DNA of 64,000 nt from Porites lobata (lineage: Eukaryota; Cnidaria; Anthozoa; Scleractinia; Poritidae), in the NCBI GenBank assembly GCA_942486035.1, contig CALNXK010000038.1, positions 3,417,001 to 3,481,000 of the forward strand, written 5' to 3'. The translations under genes were made by a program, and so were the position numbers. This document shows, piece after piece, positions 39,801-52,774 of this stretch. Within the stretch, counting starts at the first letter, position 1; every line of letters begins with the position of its first letter. The notes beneath the pieces were generated by a model that was not told where the DNA came from, searched no databases, and worked only from the letters and a program-made list of their open reading frames with translations.

Positions 39801-42800
39801 TACAAAACGGTGTATAGTAGCAAATTCCGGCAAGAGGCCAAAAACAACAGGTTGCAAGGTGGGGTTTAACATATTTCTTGGAACAATCATGAAGTAAGAC
39901 TCCCTTTTGTTTTTTTCCCAGCCCAGTGAAAATTGTTTCTCGACTGAGCTGAATAAATTAGCGTTTATACGAGAAGGTATAAAACCCAGAAACACACCCA
40001 GTATTAGAATTGAAAGTAGCGACTGGAAAGGCGACCTAAATGCTGTGATTGTACCTCTTGTGGATTGATTTGTGCTACATCAGTCAAGAAGATAAGCTAC
40101 GATAACAGGTTTGTTCTCTTAATAAGTCATTTCTCTCAGAGGTTTATACATCAGAGCCTGTCTCTGTAACTGCAATTTGTTATAAAGTAAAGCTGAGCAC
40201 GTGTTGACTGAAGTACGCGACCAAACTCTTACATCCCACGATAGTCGTAGAATTAGTTGAGTTGCTGCTCCGATTCTTTCATTTGACTTTGTCCAGTCTC
40301 TGTTTATGTCAGGTAATCAATTAAAAGTATAAACCTCACCGTTTTTCCTAAGTCTTTCTAGTTAGAATCTGTTTCTTAATCTCCGAGAAATCATTTTCTG
40401 TGGCGAAAAAGTATCTGAATGTACAATGTAACCAAACCCAGCTTTTGTTCTTCTTTCTAACTAAAATGGACAATTCTTACTTGGATTTTTTTTTTCATGG
40501 ATTATGATGGTCTCAAAATGATACTTATCTAGAGCGCCGATCTGGTGTTGATTATGATTTCATTTTACAAGAAAAGTACGAATGAAAAGGAAGACATTTG
40601 CCGTAAACCAACGAGAATTAAACAAATTAAAATTTGTCCTCCTTTGTCGGCGTCGGTGAATTAATTTTCACCAACTTTGATGGAATAAAATGATGCATAA
40701 GAATCAGCCAGGAAAATCTGTGAAGACTAAACGTAACAAGGAAATTAATTACTTCGCTAATATAATATCTTGTCTTGTCACACAGAAACTAAATCTGTAA
40801 AACTGATGGCGCAGTCAACGAACTTCCATTCGCTCCCGTTCAACACTGCACGTACAAAGTCTTCATATTGGAAAATCCGTTCAGACAGGCAAACAGAAGG
40901 CCAAAAGATAAGTATATTTAATATTATAGACTAGACTATTAAGTTGTTTTACAACTGGAAACGAAAAAAGCAGTATTTGCTTGGGGAAAAAAAACTAAAT
41001 ATAATTAATTGGTGAATTTGTATCTGGGCTATTTCAAAAAATATTCTACATGTTAGCATAAAACATAAAGATTTGAGTTTATATATTCTCAGTATTTTAA
41101 TTGACTGTTCCCAATATAAACTGAATTTTCACGGTTCCCTCGGAAGCGCTGCTTTCTACAGGTTGGTGAAAAACATAAATAATTCGCATGCTGCTAATCG
41201 TATAAATTTAAAATCAATTCAGCTAAAATTTTAGCAAAAGAATCCAATATGATTGATATTTAGTATAATGGAGTAATTGTGTCTTGTGAACAGTTTATAA
41301 GGCTAGGAGGTTTTACGAGGTGCTGCAAACATGGGCAAAAATTGGTCAACATTCATTCGATAGTTTTTTTGGCTTAGCCGGAGACACTATTTGAAACCGC
41401 ATAGCGTAATGATACGTTACTCAGGGCTTGATTCAAATAATCATTAAAAATGGGGCATAAATACCGCATTTCTATATTTATTGCGACGCTCTGCATGCAA
41501 GCAGCACAATAAAGTCTAATTTTGCTTATGCGTCTTTTGTGTGGTCTTTTGTTATTTTCGATAATTGATTGCTGTTTTATAGTTGCCGGAATTTGAAACC
41601 TTGTGTTTCATTCTATTGTCGGGGTCACTCAATTTTCTGCTTCAACTCTAGCCTTACAGTTGCTTTTCACATTCTTGGAAATTATTTTCTTAGCTTTGTT
41701 CAAACTGATTCCAACAAAACTTACACATTTTCAGCTGATATGCCAAAACTTTTTTTCATTTAAAAACTTGGTTCATAAACAAATTTCAAGTCATTTAACT
41801 CATCCAAAAATTTTAGAATTCACTCCTTGGTATTTGGACTTTTTCAAGGGCGAGATGGATCATTAGAGTCTCGATCGCTTTCAAAGTTCCTGTGACAACA
41901 TAGAGCTACCAGTCTAGCTTTTTAAGCAAAAAAAGTAAAATTTAAGGAAAACTGCGGAAATTACCATTTAGATAGCAAATACTGAACAAAAGATAAGTTA
42001 GATATAAATAGGCTAACCCATTAATAAGAAATTTGCCTAAGATATATCCTGAGATATAACTTAGGAACATTAGGACATTAATTTCATTTACATGTCCGAT
42101 TTGCAAATATCCTATTAAGTCTACTTTAAAGTAGGCTTAACTTAAATAGGATATATACATGTATACCCACAGTACTGTGAAAAAGACTTGAGGACAAAAT
42201 TCGCAGAATTTCGTCCAATTGTCTAATATACTCTTTCTCCGACATTTCGTTTTGAAATGTCAGCGATTATTATAAACTGTCTAAAGATACGAAATTTTGT
42301 TTTTGCGAGCATTTTGTCGCGCCCGGCTGCGGTTCGTCTACACGGTATTCATCGATAGACCTCTTTAGCTAGTTCGTTTTGTTTTCCTAATGAGGGTCCC
42401 AGGGGAATTTACCCCAAGAGTCTTTTCATAATTTATGCGTACATATGCTCGTGCATATAAAGATATTTGAAACGAACAGTTTTCTGGAGTATTATCACTT
42501 GACCTGCATCGGGAAAACATAACAGAAGCTAAGAAGGTCTGTTTGCTTATTGACTTGGTTTCTTGCAACTGAGAACAGAACAAGCAATTAAAGCTAAATA
42601 GTATCTGGAAAACGATGCGATATAAAATGAACAAAAATTCCGCCAAATTGAAATTAGGAAGCTGATTCAAAGCCTTTTGTTTTACGTTTCCATTTCTTTA
42701 GCTAGAAGGACTGCGCATTAGAAGCATTAAAATCTTGCATTATTGCAAGCCTTGTTTTGATCTTAGCACTGAAAGAGTCATTATACTGCATAGGATAGAG

Positions 42801-43157
42801 CTTTATTCACCGCTAGCATGTTTCTTGAATCCAGCTTCTAAGTGACAGCAATACAATTTTCACAGTTTGGGTTCAAAAGATATTACGAACTTCAATATTT
42901 TTTGAGCCATGTTTGTCGATCATTTAAATCAAGTCCAACGCACTCAGGTCAGTGCATGCATCTATAAACTTAGCTGAGAGAACTACCGAACATATGTTGA
43001 CCAATTTGCTGTTCAAAGCACCTCTTAACTGACTTCAAAACAACAGAGATAATGACAAAGGTATAATTCCTTAAGGGTAGTTTGATCATGACAATTCACT
43101 CATTTATTTATATTCTGTACTCATTCCGAGGATCGTTGATCTTTTGTTTTTCGTTAG
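36839..43157. other. LAS1L 3' flank and intergenic DNA
   Basis: The LAS1L 3'UTR begins here; a weak ATTAAA lies near 37210-37216 but the polyadenylation site is not clear. The rest is AT-rich with scattered short frames that lack splice context or family similarity. A short palindrome (about 42106-42158, centred on CTACTTTAAAGTAGGC) and a C9 run near 38730 are the only structures noted. Confidence 0.5.
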
Positions 43158-43162
43158 ATTAT

Positions 43163-45321
43163 ATGCTTGAGACGCAGACTGACGAGACCATCCTGAAGGA
43201 ACTTGCCGCTCACCTGTTGATCTTGAGAGCTGAAAATCCTGGAGCAGGGGTCCTAACCGTCATTAGAAGAGTTGCAGGTCCTTTTTTCACCACGAAACAG
43301 ACGAGTATAGAGATAAGTATTGTTAACTTTTCATTCACCTTCCTTTCTTCCCAAGGGTGCTTAAACCGTTCATTTTTACCTCCCAGTGGATGTTTTGTGG
43401 GAGACCTGACTTTGAAGCTATGTTTCGCAGACGGAAAGGGAAGAGCGTTTATGCTCGAAAAACAAGGACATAAATTCTCCTTTAATCTCCATGGGGATAT
43501 TAAAAACAAATTAAAACTGGAGTGTATTACGATTGGAAGATCGGGGGAGGAGGAAAGGCTTCAAACACCCAAAAAGCTAGGGCAAAAATTCTTTCTTTAA
43601 GCTTCATGGGGTGAATTCGAGATTTTTCTCCTATATAGAAACAATACCAAAAGATCCCTAACTGGCGATGGAAATCTTACTAAGCTAAGGTGGGTCTCCA
43701 AGCAAACCATGTGAAGGACGTCATGGGCCATTTTGAGACTCTTTTACGGAATGTTTGTGACTCTTTTCAATTGATCCGATTAATTGCTTTGAAATCGGTA
43801 CAAAACTCGCTTTGCGTTCATCAAAAACCAAACAAGAATTTTATCTTTAGTATTTTACCGGAAACTCCGACGAAATAGAGACTGGCATTAAATTGGTCCT
43901 TATTCAATCTTCTAACAATCACAAAGCCGACAAAAATATATATTTATTTGACTGTCTTCTTCGCTGAGAAGGCAAAGACATTGTTCAAAGAAAATAACAA
44001 ATCGAAATTGGCAAACATTGCCGGCGTTTTTCTAGTTTTTAATTCTTGTGATATTTATGATGGTAATGAAATCAGAATTGAAAAACATAGCACTCTACTA
44101 ATTTGGCCTTATATATATAACACAGAATAATTTGCTTTCTCGCCCAGCGGATAGATTACAAATACATCTATTATTAAGATCGCTCTTGAATTTAATGCTG
44201 AGATATTTTCTCAGGATAAACATTTTGATGCCACTTAAGCTCATCTTGCTAGCTCGCAAATTTATTAGACTTTAGGGGACAAAGCTTGAAATAACTGGTG
44301 GTTGAAAAAAATAAGGTAGATTATCAAAAACGTTAATTTATATATTTATTAAATTTCTCGGGTAAAGTATGCAGACGATTTATTATAGCCATTATAGACT
44401 TAGAACAATAAGCAAGAACTTCGAGGCAAGTGAAAGCATCTTTTCACAAGCCATATACGACACGATAGACTACTAAGCTACCTAAATTAACAAAATTTAG
44501 TTTAATTTTTTGTCTGCATGCCATGATTATTTGTTTGTGTTTATTTATTTATCTATTTACTTCTTTTTTGTCATTATAGTAATTTATTTTTCCGTACAGT
44601 TTATAAATTTAGTGATGCTCCATTTTTTTGTAACGCTTTCAGTTAGAGTTCTAGACTTATGAGATACAGAACTTCGTACTGAAGACAGAACTTTCAAATA
44701 TCTAGAAATTTGTTTTCTTGCTCTGTTTTTTCTTCTCGCTTATTTCTCATTCGCCCTGAGTAACAAATTATGTTACTAGCCAGGATAATGCATTCAAGTT
44801 TTCTGGATCAATTTTGCGACAGTTTGACTCGTGTTTTGTTCTTCTCTTATTCACTTTGCAAATTACAATTAAACTAAGGGTCAAAATTTGAAACTTGGAA
44901 ATATTAGAATTTAAACGCCATTTTAGATTCTAAAAGTCTTAAATTACAGAAGTTTGAAAAGCGTGGACGCGAAATAACAAAGTTAAATGGCACTTCACAT
45001 GGATTGCGGTCCTTCCCCAAGTTAAGGGTCCTGGGAATCTGATAACATTGCAAACCTGCAATAGATTACGAACTGTAGATTTTTGATTGACACTTTTCTG
45101 AATCATATTAATTCTTGGAGGATTTCCGTAATTCCCTGGGGACGTAGTTGTAATAAGGGGTGTGTGTTTAGCTCGGAGACTGGGGTTGAGGAACTACATA
45201 TAGTAAGCGACTGTTAGCTTGTGAGGGACTGAGTTCTGTTCAATGAACACTTTGTGCTAAGATGTATTTTTCTTTTCTTTCAGGCCAACGGACGTATGCA
45301 GAATTAATCTCGGAGTTGTAA
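43163..45321 (+). CDS. Candidate small two-exon gene or C-terminal exons of a larger gene
   Basis: An exon at 43158-43277 follows a T-rich tract and GTTAG and ends GCAG|GTCC. It is joined in phase to 45284-45321, behind TTTTCTTTCAG, ending in TAA. An AATAAA is found about 40 bp later (near 45361). From the ATG at 43163 this yields 50 residues, MLETQTDETILKELAAHLL onwards, ending AGQRTYAELISEL, predicted helical and with better codon character than its surroundings. I recognise no family. The donor is weak (GTCCTT). It may be the last two exons of a longer gene whose upstream exons I did not find. Confidence 0.35.
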
Positions 45322-45399
45322 AGTTTTTTCAGATGAATGACATCAACTTTGATTGGCAATAATAAAGTCCAGGTAAATACCTGTACATCTCGGTGTACC

Positions 45400-48300
45400 A
45401 ATGATGAGTTTTAGACATTAACTTCTGGCAATCTCAGTTGGAACAGCCAGCTAATCTTGTGTTTTATTTCTTCCTTTCAGATGCACAATTGTCCTCAAGT
45501 GTCTGTCAGTGTGAATGATAACTATTCGCAAGCCTGGAGGACGGATAAGTATCTTCACTATCTTCTTAATTTTCTTAATTTACTGATCAACGGTTATGCA
45601 ATTTACAACATTTTCGCAAAAAAATCTTCCATAGGGCTTTGAGTTTTTTAATTTTTATTCTTCAAAAGATGATTCAAAATGTATCCAAGAAATCCGCAAA
45701 ATCAAAGTTACTCTGCGCTGATCAAAAGTTTTAAACAAAACCGTAGAAATCAAAAAGAAGTATTAATTTCTTTATGTTTGTTTTGTCATATTTAGGATTT
45801 ATTGCCACTGATTGGATAAAAACAACCGCAAGAATAGAAACTTTCATAAATCTCTGTTAGTTTTCCAGATTTGACTGGTTGGGTTTTGGTTTAGTCACTC
45901 GATTTTTGTAGTACACGGCCGGCACAGAAGATCCAATGAACTGATTTATTATTTTTACTGCATTTTGTACTATTTCATAAAGACCTTTTTGTATAGATTT
46001 GAAATTATATTTTAAGGTCATCATTTTAAGAGTATGGCAGATTAAAAGTACATTTTTTTTCAAGATTTTGTCCACTCAGTTACTGGCATTCGAATTTCAT
46101 TAAAATCTTGGTCTCAGTGATCAAATGTTTCGCCTCATATATAGAGCGTATTTTCTTCAGTGTAGGCTTGGTTCATGCACATATATTTCCTTTCTTTTTC
46201 TTCTGTTGTTCGCATTGTTAGACACAAAAATTATAAGAACTTGAAATTTTCTTTTACACGTTCTTCAACTAGGTTTCCTAAAACAAGTGTCAGCTAATTT
46301 CACTATCTTTGAGTTTCGCCTGCCTGCACGCGTCATCTAATTTGCTTCATTGTGTTATATATTTTGAGTATCAAATTATTATCGACTGATTGAAACTAGA
46401 TGACTATAACAGAAAAATAATTTTTAGGATATTTTTATCTCTCGGTCAGCTCTTTATAGAGTAATTTATTCCAAAATTAGATTCAAAACTATGGAACTGT
46501 AATACCTTTAACCTTGTTTTGATTATTCAGCAGTTTTTGGAGAAAAAAAATAAATGTTTTCCACGAAAACCCGGACGAAACCCGTTTTTCCACATTTCTG
46601 AAATAAACTCAGTGACCTTGTCATGAAAGGTTTTAATGTTAAAGAGGAGTTAATATGGCCTGGTCTGAATTGACTTGTTAAGAGTAGGAAAAATTGAAAA
46701 ACAAAATTTTTTTCTTGACTTTGTTGGCTCAAACTCTCATAAGAATTCCATTAAAATCTTAGTCTCAGTGAACAAGTGTTTTGCCTACCAAAGCTTCTAT
46801 CTCTAGCAGGCTTTGTTCATTGATGCACATTTCTTTCTTTCTACACTCTTCTTTTTTCTATATTACACACGAAGAATTCGAGAATCGTACATGTATTTTC
46901 CACATTTTGTTAACTCGTCTTATGGGAGAAGAAATTTTATTGTCGAGATTGTTTAAAAGTAGAACCACTAAATTCTCTAATTTAAAACTCATAACATCAT
47001 GGCAGCTAGTATACTCAATCGGTGTATAAAAACGTTAGGTCCAGCAAGTAAAGTTCAAACTTTTCAACATAATCTAGTAAAATTTCTTGGTCACTCTATT
47101 TACAAATGTTTTTTCAAATTGTCATATGTTAGAATTTTTATATTCTAAAAATGTCAGGAGTGTGTTTTTTTAATTCCACTTATCCCGGCCTTAGGTTAAT
47201 TAATTCACGAGAACAGTTTTCCTTTTTGTAAATATTGCACATGATTTTTCAAAATTTTATTGCCAAAGAATTTTATTTCTATTTAGAAAATGGATCGTGA
47301 TTATCTTTCCTTCCTGATTAGAAACTGAGTGCATCTTCAAGTCGTTTATACTCATTTTAATCCGTTTAACTTAACCAATAAAAAAGTACCGCTAGCAACA
47401 TTTTTCTTTTGCTTCAAGTGAGTTTTTTTACCATAAGTTGCCTCTGAAGATAAGAAAGTATTTCTTTATTAATAATATGTTGAATGCACTTCTCCAACTT
47501 ATAAACAAGAACAAGTACTATAGGAATCATTAATTTTTACCTCGTTTTGTTTGCTAAATTTATAGAGTTATCTAAAATACATTTGAAAAGTTAACGTTCA
47601 AAATAATGTCAGTTTATCCAGATTGACTCAGAAAGCCTATCCTTTTTGATTTCTTCTTCCAAAACCCGCTTTTCAATCTCAAACATTTAAATCTCGTACC
47701 GTGGGAAAATATATTTATCTAGGTTGAAACGCTCTTCTGGAACTCAAAACTTTTGGCATAGAGCTAGCACAAATCAGAAGTAATAGAATTTTTGAAAAAG
47801 CGTTTTTTGCTAGCCTTGTGTTTGGCCACATTTACGATGTTTACTTCTTTCAGAATTTGGCTACATCTTACTGGTAGCTAAATTGCTATTTTTTCCAAGA
47901 CACCCGTTTATAAACAAATGAAATTTAAAATATCAATGATTCTTTCAGTAATGCAAAATCATAATCAAATAGATTTAATTAATTCACTGCTATTGTTAAA
48001 GATTTTCTGTTCAATGTTTGCCAACTTAAGGATTTCATTAGACACGTTCCTATTTTAGTTTTTTGACTTTATACCTATTTTTAGAGGCTAGAACGGTAAA
48101 ATATGGGTTCGGAAAATAAAATTAATTGACAGCATGGCGTCTAATAAGGTCACATTACATTGTTGTACAATTTTTTTTAAAACTTTTTTTTAAGCGATGA
48201 GTACTTTTTCTGAATAAATTCAGTGGCTGGATGAAGAAAGGTTTTCGCGTTATATTTTAGCATGGGCCAATAAATCCTGGAATGAATTGACTTAAGATCA

Positions 48301-50160
48301 AGTGGGAACAATTAAAAGGAATTTTTTTCTACATTTCGTCTGCTAACTTGCATAAGAATTTCGTTAAAATCTTTGTCTCAGTGAACTGAAGTGTTATGCG
48401 TACTAAAGCTTCCATCTCCAGCAGGCTTCATTTATTGATGCACATTTATCTCTGTCTACACTCTTTTTTTGTATATTAGACGCAGAGAAGAGTTAGAATA
48501 GTATCCTACATGCATTTTCAATATTTTACTAAATTGTCTTATGTTAAAAGAAATTTTATAGTCGCTGAGAATGTTTGAAGACAAAAAACCACTACATTCT
48601 CTAGTTTAAAACCAATCACGTCATGGCACCTAGTATATTCGATCGATATAAAAACATAATCTTTCGATGTCTTGGTCACTGTATTTAAATTTTGAAGTCG
48701 TCATTGTGTTAGAATTTTCATATCCTAAAAATGTCGGGAGTGCGTTTTTTTTTCAGTTCTCCCTTTAGGTTAATTAATTTATCAGAAACCTTTCAGCCTT
48801 TGCTTTACATTTAAGTTATAAAAAAATAATGATGAGTGCATTAATCGTCTCAGGATCGAGGTCAAAACAGCCTCTCTGAAGTAAGGTCAGGGATTTGTTG
48901 GCAATACGCTTCTATTTTGGCCATCGAAGTATTAGAGTCGGTAGTTTTGAGTAAAATCGAACCATCATTTCATCGCTGTTTTATTTCAATAGGGTTTCTT
49001 GGGTTTTATTCGCCATTGGCTCGTCTCCCATAAGTTTTACTTACTAGCTGACACTACGCTAGGCTATTTTTTTCATGTCCTCAAAATTAAGTTGTCGAAA
49101 TAAATAAATGTATGATAATTATAATCAACTAGCGAATATTTTACCAACATTTTGTTTCCTATTTCAGGTTTACCCAGCTTACATGGATTTAGAATGTAAT
49201 CTTCCAATAAAATTGAATTAAACTGATTTTGAAACTGATTTTGTTAATTGCGTGGTGAAATCTCCTATCAGCGGGCGATTTTATGCAAGGCTAATACTAG
49301 AGAAAAGGGCATTGGCAAAGGTTTTGTTTCTTTATTTTGGCCTACGTAATTACTCTTTAATAAGGGATATAATAGAACCGTTCTTTCTCAATAAAGTTTG
49401 CTTACCACACTCGCAATCCTTAAAGTTAGGGAATGGTGATAATATCCAAAGGCACAAGGTCAGTCTTGGTCAATCTTTGCAATTTTTCCAGTCAATTTCA
49501 GTATTATGCGTTTCACTCAATTTCTCATAAGTGAACTAAACTGAGAACCAAAACACCCAAAAACCTATATTTCATGTTTTTACTCTATCCCATTGGCCTA
49601 CAGACGCATTATAGGAGAACTTTCTTCAGCTGAAATAAACCAAATCTATAATACGCAAGGGAAAAGAACTGTCGAAAAGGTTTACCTGTGACAAAAAATC
49701 TGCCAAGTAGAAATGTTGGTTGCCATGGTTTTACCTTAGTGATGCAATCGAAAGTCTGATGCTGACATCTTTTTTCATGGACGACTTTTCAGAAACAGCT
49801 GAAAAGAGCCTAAATTGTAATCTGGAAAAGAAACATGTGCCAGTAAGCAAAAGTACAGGATACACACAAATTCAGCAATAAAAACTAAGGAACTATGCAA
49901 TATAGTTATTGTTTAAAAGCATTCTTAACCTCAAAGTTCGTCTCGTTTCTATTTTAATTTCTTTCAGACAGTATACATGAATGAATGAAGTTCACGAGGC
50001 AGCCCTGACCTTCAAGAAGATACACCACAAACAGAACCAAAAAATTAAAAGAAAACATTAAATTACCGCAACCTTTCGAGGATTTTGCGGACAATCATGT
50101 TGTGCTACGCAAGAGCATATTTTAGATAAGAAGTATTACAAGTTTAATTCGTTAATTTAT
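45400..50160. other. AT-rich DNA with an old segmental duplication
   Basis: No gene is supported. Acceptor-like sites at 45480, 49168 and 49969 precede short non-coding-looking stretches and could belong to an untranslated transcript. Related blocks around 46.1, 46.7 and 48.4 kb are listed separately. Confidence 0.45.
46520..48800. repeat. Diverged direct duplication, spacing about 1.6 kb
   Basis: Blocks in 46610-47220 recur in the same order in 48220-48790: TTAAAATCTTAGTCTCAGTG / TTAAAATCTTTGTCTCAGTG; then CAGGCTTTGTTCATTGATGC / CAGGCTTCATTTATTGATGC; then AAAATGTCAGGAGTG / AAAATGTCGGGAGTG followed by TAGGTTAATTAATT. A shorter third relative lies at about 46095-46210. The copies are well diverged, so the duplication is old. 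Confidence 0.75.
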
Positions 50161-50162
50161 AA

Positions 50163-50797
50163 TAGAAAAGTTAGAGAGTTTATCCCTCAAGGAAAAACTT
50201 GTCTAATATTTCTATCTATGTTACCATACAAAACATTCATGCGGAGACTTTTCAAGAAAAACCTGTTACTGCAGTCACCAGCAGAAGGTAAGTAAGGGTA
50301 AGTAAGGTCTCAATTTAGACTAGTAAGATTTTTGAGCAGTTTAATTTCTTGGTGTAGATGGAGAAGAGAACTTTTTTCAAATTTACCATTTTCACAGAGA
50401 CCATAATACATTTTGTTTACCCCCAAAACTTTGGCGTAACCCTTGTCTACAATTTCTCTTGGGTTGACTGTAATCACGTCCCAGGACAAATTGGATACAA
50501 TGGTTAGGCTAAATTTTAGAGGTAAACAAGGTGTATTATCGTCTTAGTAAAAATGGTAAATATGAAAAAAGTGATCGTGACTTCTTCTCCATTTAAACCA
50601 CCAAATTAAACTTATCGAATATCTTACTAGTTTATGTTTATAAATCGAGACCTTTCCTACCCTTACTTAACATCTGCAGGTGACTTATGTGAAAGGTTTT
50701 TCTGGAAAAGACTTTGCATAAATGTTTTGTTTGGTAACATAAATAGAAATATCAGACAAGTTTTTCTTTGAGGGATAAACACTCTAACTTTTCCCCC
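50163..50797. mobile_element. Large foldback element (about 230-270-bp arms)
   Basis: The left arm (about 50163-50440) and right arm (about 50530-50797) are imperfect reverse complements: for example AGAAAAGTTAGAGAGTTTAT on the left against ATAAACACTCTAACTTTT on the right, and GGGTAAGTAAGGTCTC against GAGACCTTTCCTACCC. The loop is under 100 bp and there is no coding capacity. The right end touches the minisatellite that follows. Confidence 0.75.
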
Positions 50798-50804
50798 TAA
50801 GGTG

Positions 50805-51487
50805 TGGGGGGCCGAGCCCACACCCCACTCTCCCCCTTCCCGGGAGGGGAGTGGGGGAGGGGGGTGAGGGCGGGAGCCCACACCCCACTCTCCCCCTTCC
50901 CGGGAGGGGAGTGGGGGAGGGGGGTGAGGGCGGGAGCCCACACCCCACTCTCCCCCTTCCCGGGAGGGGAGTGGGGGAGGGGGGTGAGGGCGGGAGCCCA
51001 CACCCCACTCTCCCCCTTCCCGGGAGGGGAGTGGGGGAGGGGGGTGAGGGCGGGAGCCCACACCCCACTCTCCCCCTTCCCGGGAGGGGAGTGGGGGAGG
51101 GGGGTGAGGGCGGGAGCCCACACCCCACTCTCCCCCTTCCCGGGAGGGGAGTGGGGGAGGGGGGTGAGGGCGGGAGCCCACACCCCACTCTCCCCCTTCC
51201 CGGGAGGGGAGTGGGGAGGGGGGGAGAGGGCGGGAGCCCACACCCCACTCCCCCTTCCCGGGAGGGGATTGGGGGAGGGGGTGAGGGCGGGAGCCCACAC
51301 CCCACTCTCCCCCTTCCCGGGAGGGGAGTGGGGGAGGGGGGTGAGGGCGGGAGCCCACACCCCACTCTCCCCCTTCCCGGGAGGGGAGTGGGGGAGGGGG
51401 GTGAGGGCGGGAGCCCACACCCCACTCTCCCCCTTCCCGGGAGGGGAGTGGGGGAGGGGGGTGAGGGCGGGAGCCCACACCCCACTG
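50805..51487. repeat. GC-rich 60-bp minisatellite, about 11 copies
   Basis: A 60-bp unit (CACCCCACTCTCCCCCTTCC, CGGGAGGGGAGTGGGGGAGG, GGGGTGAGGGCGGGAGCCCA) repeats from about 50820 to 51487. Most copies are identical. The seventh has small changes, and the eighth (51241-51297) is 57 bp with T replacing G in GGGGATTGG. The unit has internal inverted symmetry around TTCCCGGGAGG, so each copy can form a hairpin. Because the period is divisible by three and has no stop, long frames run across it on both strands; these are artefacts. Confidence 0.97.
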
Positions 51488-51525
51488 CCGGGTAATTTAT
51501 TCATATATTCATATTTTCAATTTAC

Positions 51526-51795
51526 TCAAAAGAGCGCCGCATCTGCCTTTTTGGAATATTTCTATACTCAAAAGAGCGCCGCAGTGCCGTGTTTTGGAAA
51601 ATGGGGTATTTTAAAATCTTTATAATCAAAAGAGCGCCGCAGTGCCGTGTTCTTGAAAATGGAATATTTTCTAAAATCCTTTTTTTCAAAAGAGCGCCGC
51701 ACTGTGGTGGTAATGCCGTGTTCTAGAAAATGAAGCATTTTTAAACATCTACATTCTGAAAAAAGTGCCGCACTGCCATGTTCTAGAAAATAGAC
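51526..51795. repeat. Second tandem array, five degenerate units
   Basis: The block TCAAAAGAGCGCCGC, usually followed by AGTGCCGTGTTCTAGAAAAT, recurs at about 51526, 51569, 51626, 51686 and (as TGAAAAAAGTGCCGC) 51757, with 43-71-bp spacing. Divergence rises to the right. It directly follows the GC-rich minisatellite but is unrelated in sequence. Confidence 0.85.
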
Positions 51796-51972
51796 TAGGT
51801 TTTCTGTTATGTACAACATTTGATTTGAGAGACGTTCTGCTTGCTGGATACTAAACGTTTATTTGTTCAAGAAATTAGATAAATAGTTTATGGGATAAAT
51901 ATTGAGAAGTAATATTAATTGCCTAATATAAGAACTGACAATTATTATAACCTGTTGACAACACAGAAAATA

Positions 51973-52171
51973 TACCGTAAAATTCCGAAAATAATCAGCT
52001 GGTCTTATATTTTTCAAAGTCCCATTTAAGGGGATCATTTTCGGAGGGGCTTACATACGGAAGGGAAATTTACGTCGGCTTATATTCGAGAGGTGATTTA
52101 ACAGAGGGTTTTTTGCGTTACGAGTTTGGGGGCTTATACTTGGCGGGGCTTATTTTCGGAATTTTACGGTA
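51973..52171. mobile_element. TA-flanked MITE with about 20-bp terminal inverted repeats
   Basis: The left end CCGTAAAATTCCGAAAATAA is matched exactly by the right end in reverse complement (TTATTTTCGGAATTTTACGG), with TA on both sides. The 199-bp element has no frame. TA target duplication and terminal repeats suggest a Tc1/mariner-related non-autonomous element. Confidence 0.9.
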
Positions 52172-52362
52172 TTTACCACAACGAGTTTTTCATTCTAATG
52201 ATTTACGTGCGTGTTATCTCCTGTAAATATATTTTTATTACAATGACGAAGCTAATGTAAAACGCTATTCACCCACCCTAATCCCTTTCTCCATCCCTCT
52301 CCCGGGGAGGGGAGACTGGGTATGGGCTACTGCTGTCATCCCTCTTCTCTTCCGTTTAGTAA

Positions 52363-52562
52363 TTAACCACTCCAGAAAATAGCATAACATACCATAATGC
52401 TCTTTGTTTGTCACCCCAAAATTTTGCATGATCATTGTTTTCAGTTTCTCTTGGGAGTTAAAATGGCCCCAAGAGAAACTAAAAACAACGCTTATGCAAA
52501 ATTTTGGGGTGACAAACAAAGAGCATTATGGTATGTTATGGTATTTTCTGGAGTGGTCAATA
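52363..52562. mobile_element. Long hairpin element, nearly perfect palindrome
   Basis: Arms at about 52365-52455 and 52466-52560 are close reverse complements: ACCACTCCAGAAAATA...CATAACATACCATAATGCTC against GAGCATTATGGTATGTTATG...TATTTTCTGGAGTGGT. The loop is about 10 bp. A transcript would fold into a long double-stranded stem. It has no coding role. Confidence 0.9.
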
Positions 52563-52774
52563 GGGGTAAGGAAGAGCCCGATTTCCAAACAAAGCTTTTT
52601 TATATTTATATTCAACACTTTGGGCCTGCAGTAATTGGTGCTAACTGTTTCGGGTGTCCCCGCCCGTACTCCTGTGAATATATATACACTTTTTTGTAGT
52701 GTCACTCTTATTGTCTGGTGAAGTTAATCAAATAAAAGAAAAATAAAAAAAACCTTCCACTTAGATGATAATTC

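Noticed and set aside
50805..51487. CRISPR-like array
   Set aside because: There are no unique spacers; the whole 60-bp unit repeats, and the context is eukaryotic.
50663..51625. Long open frames of 214-273 codons on both strands across the GC array
   Set aside because: They come from a stop-free 60-bp repeat whose period is a multiple of three; every frame is open for the same reason.
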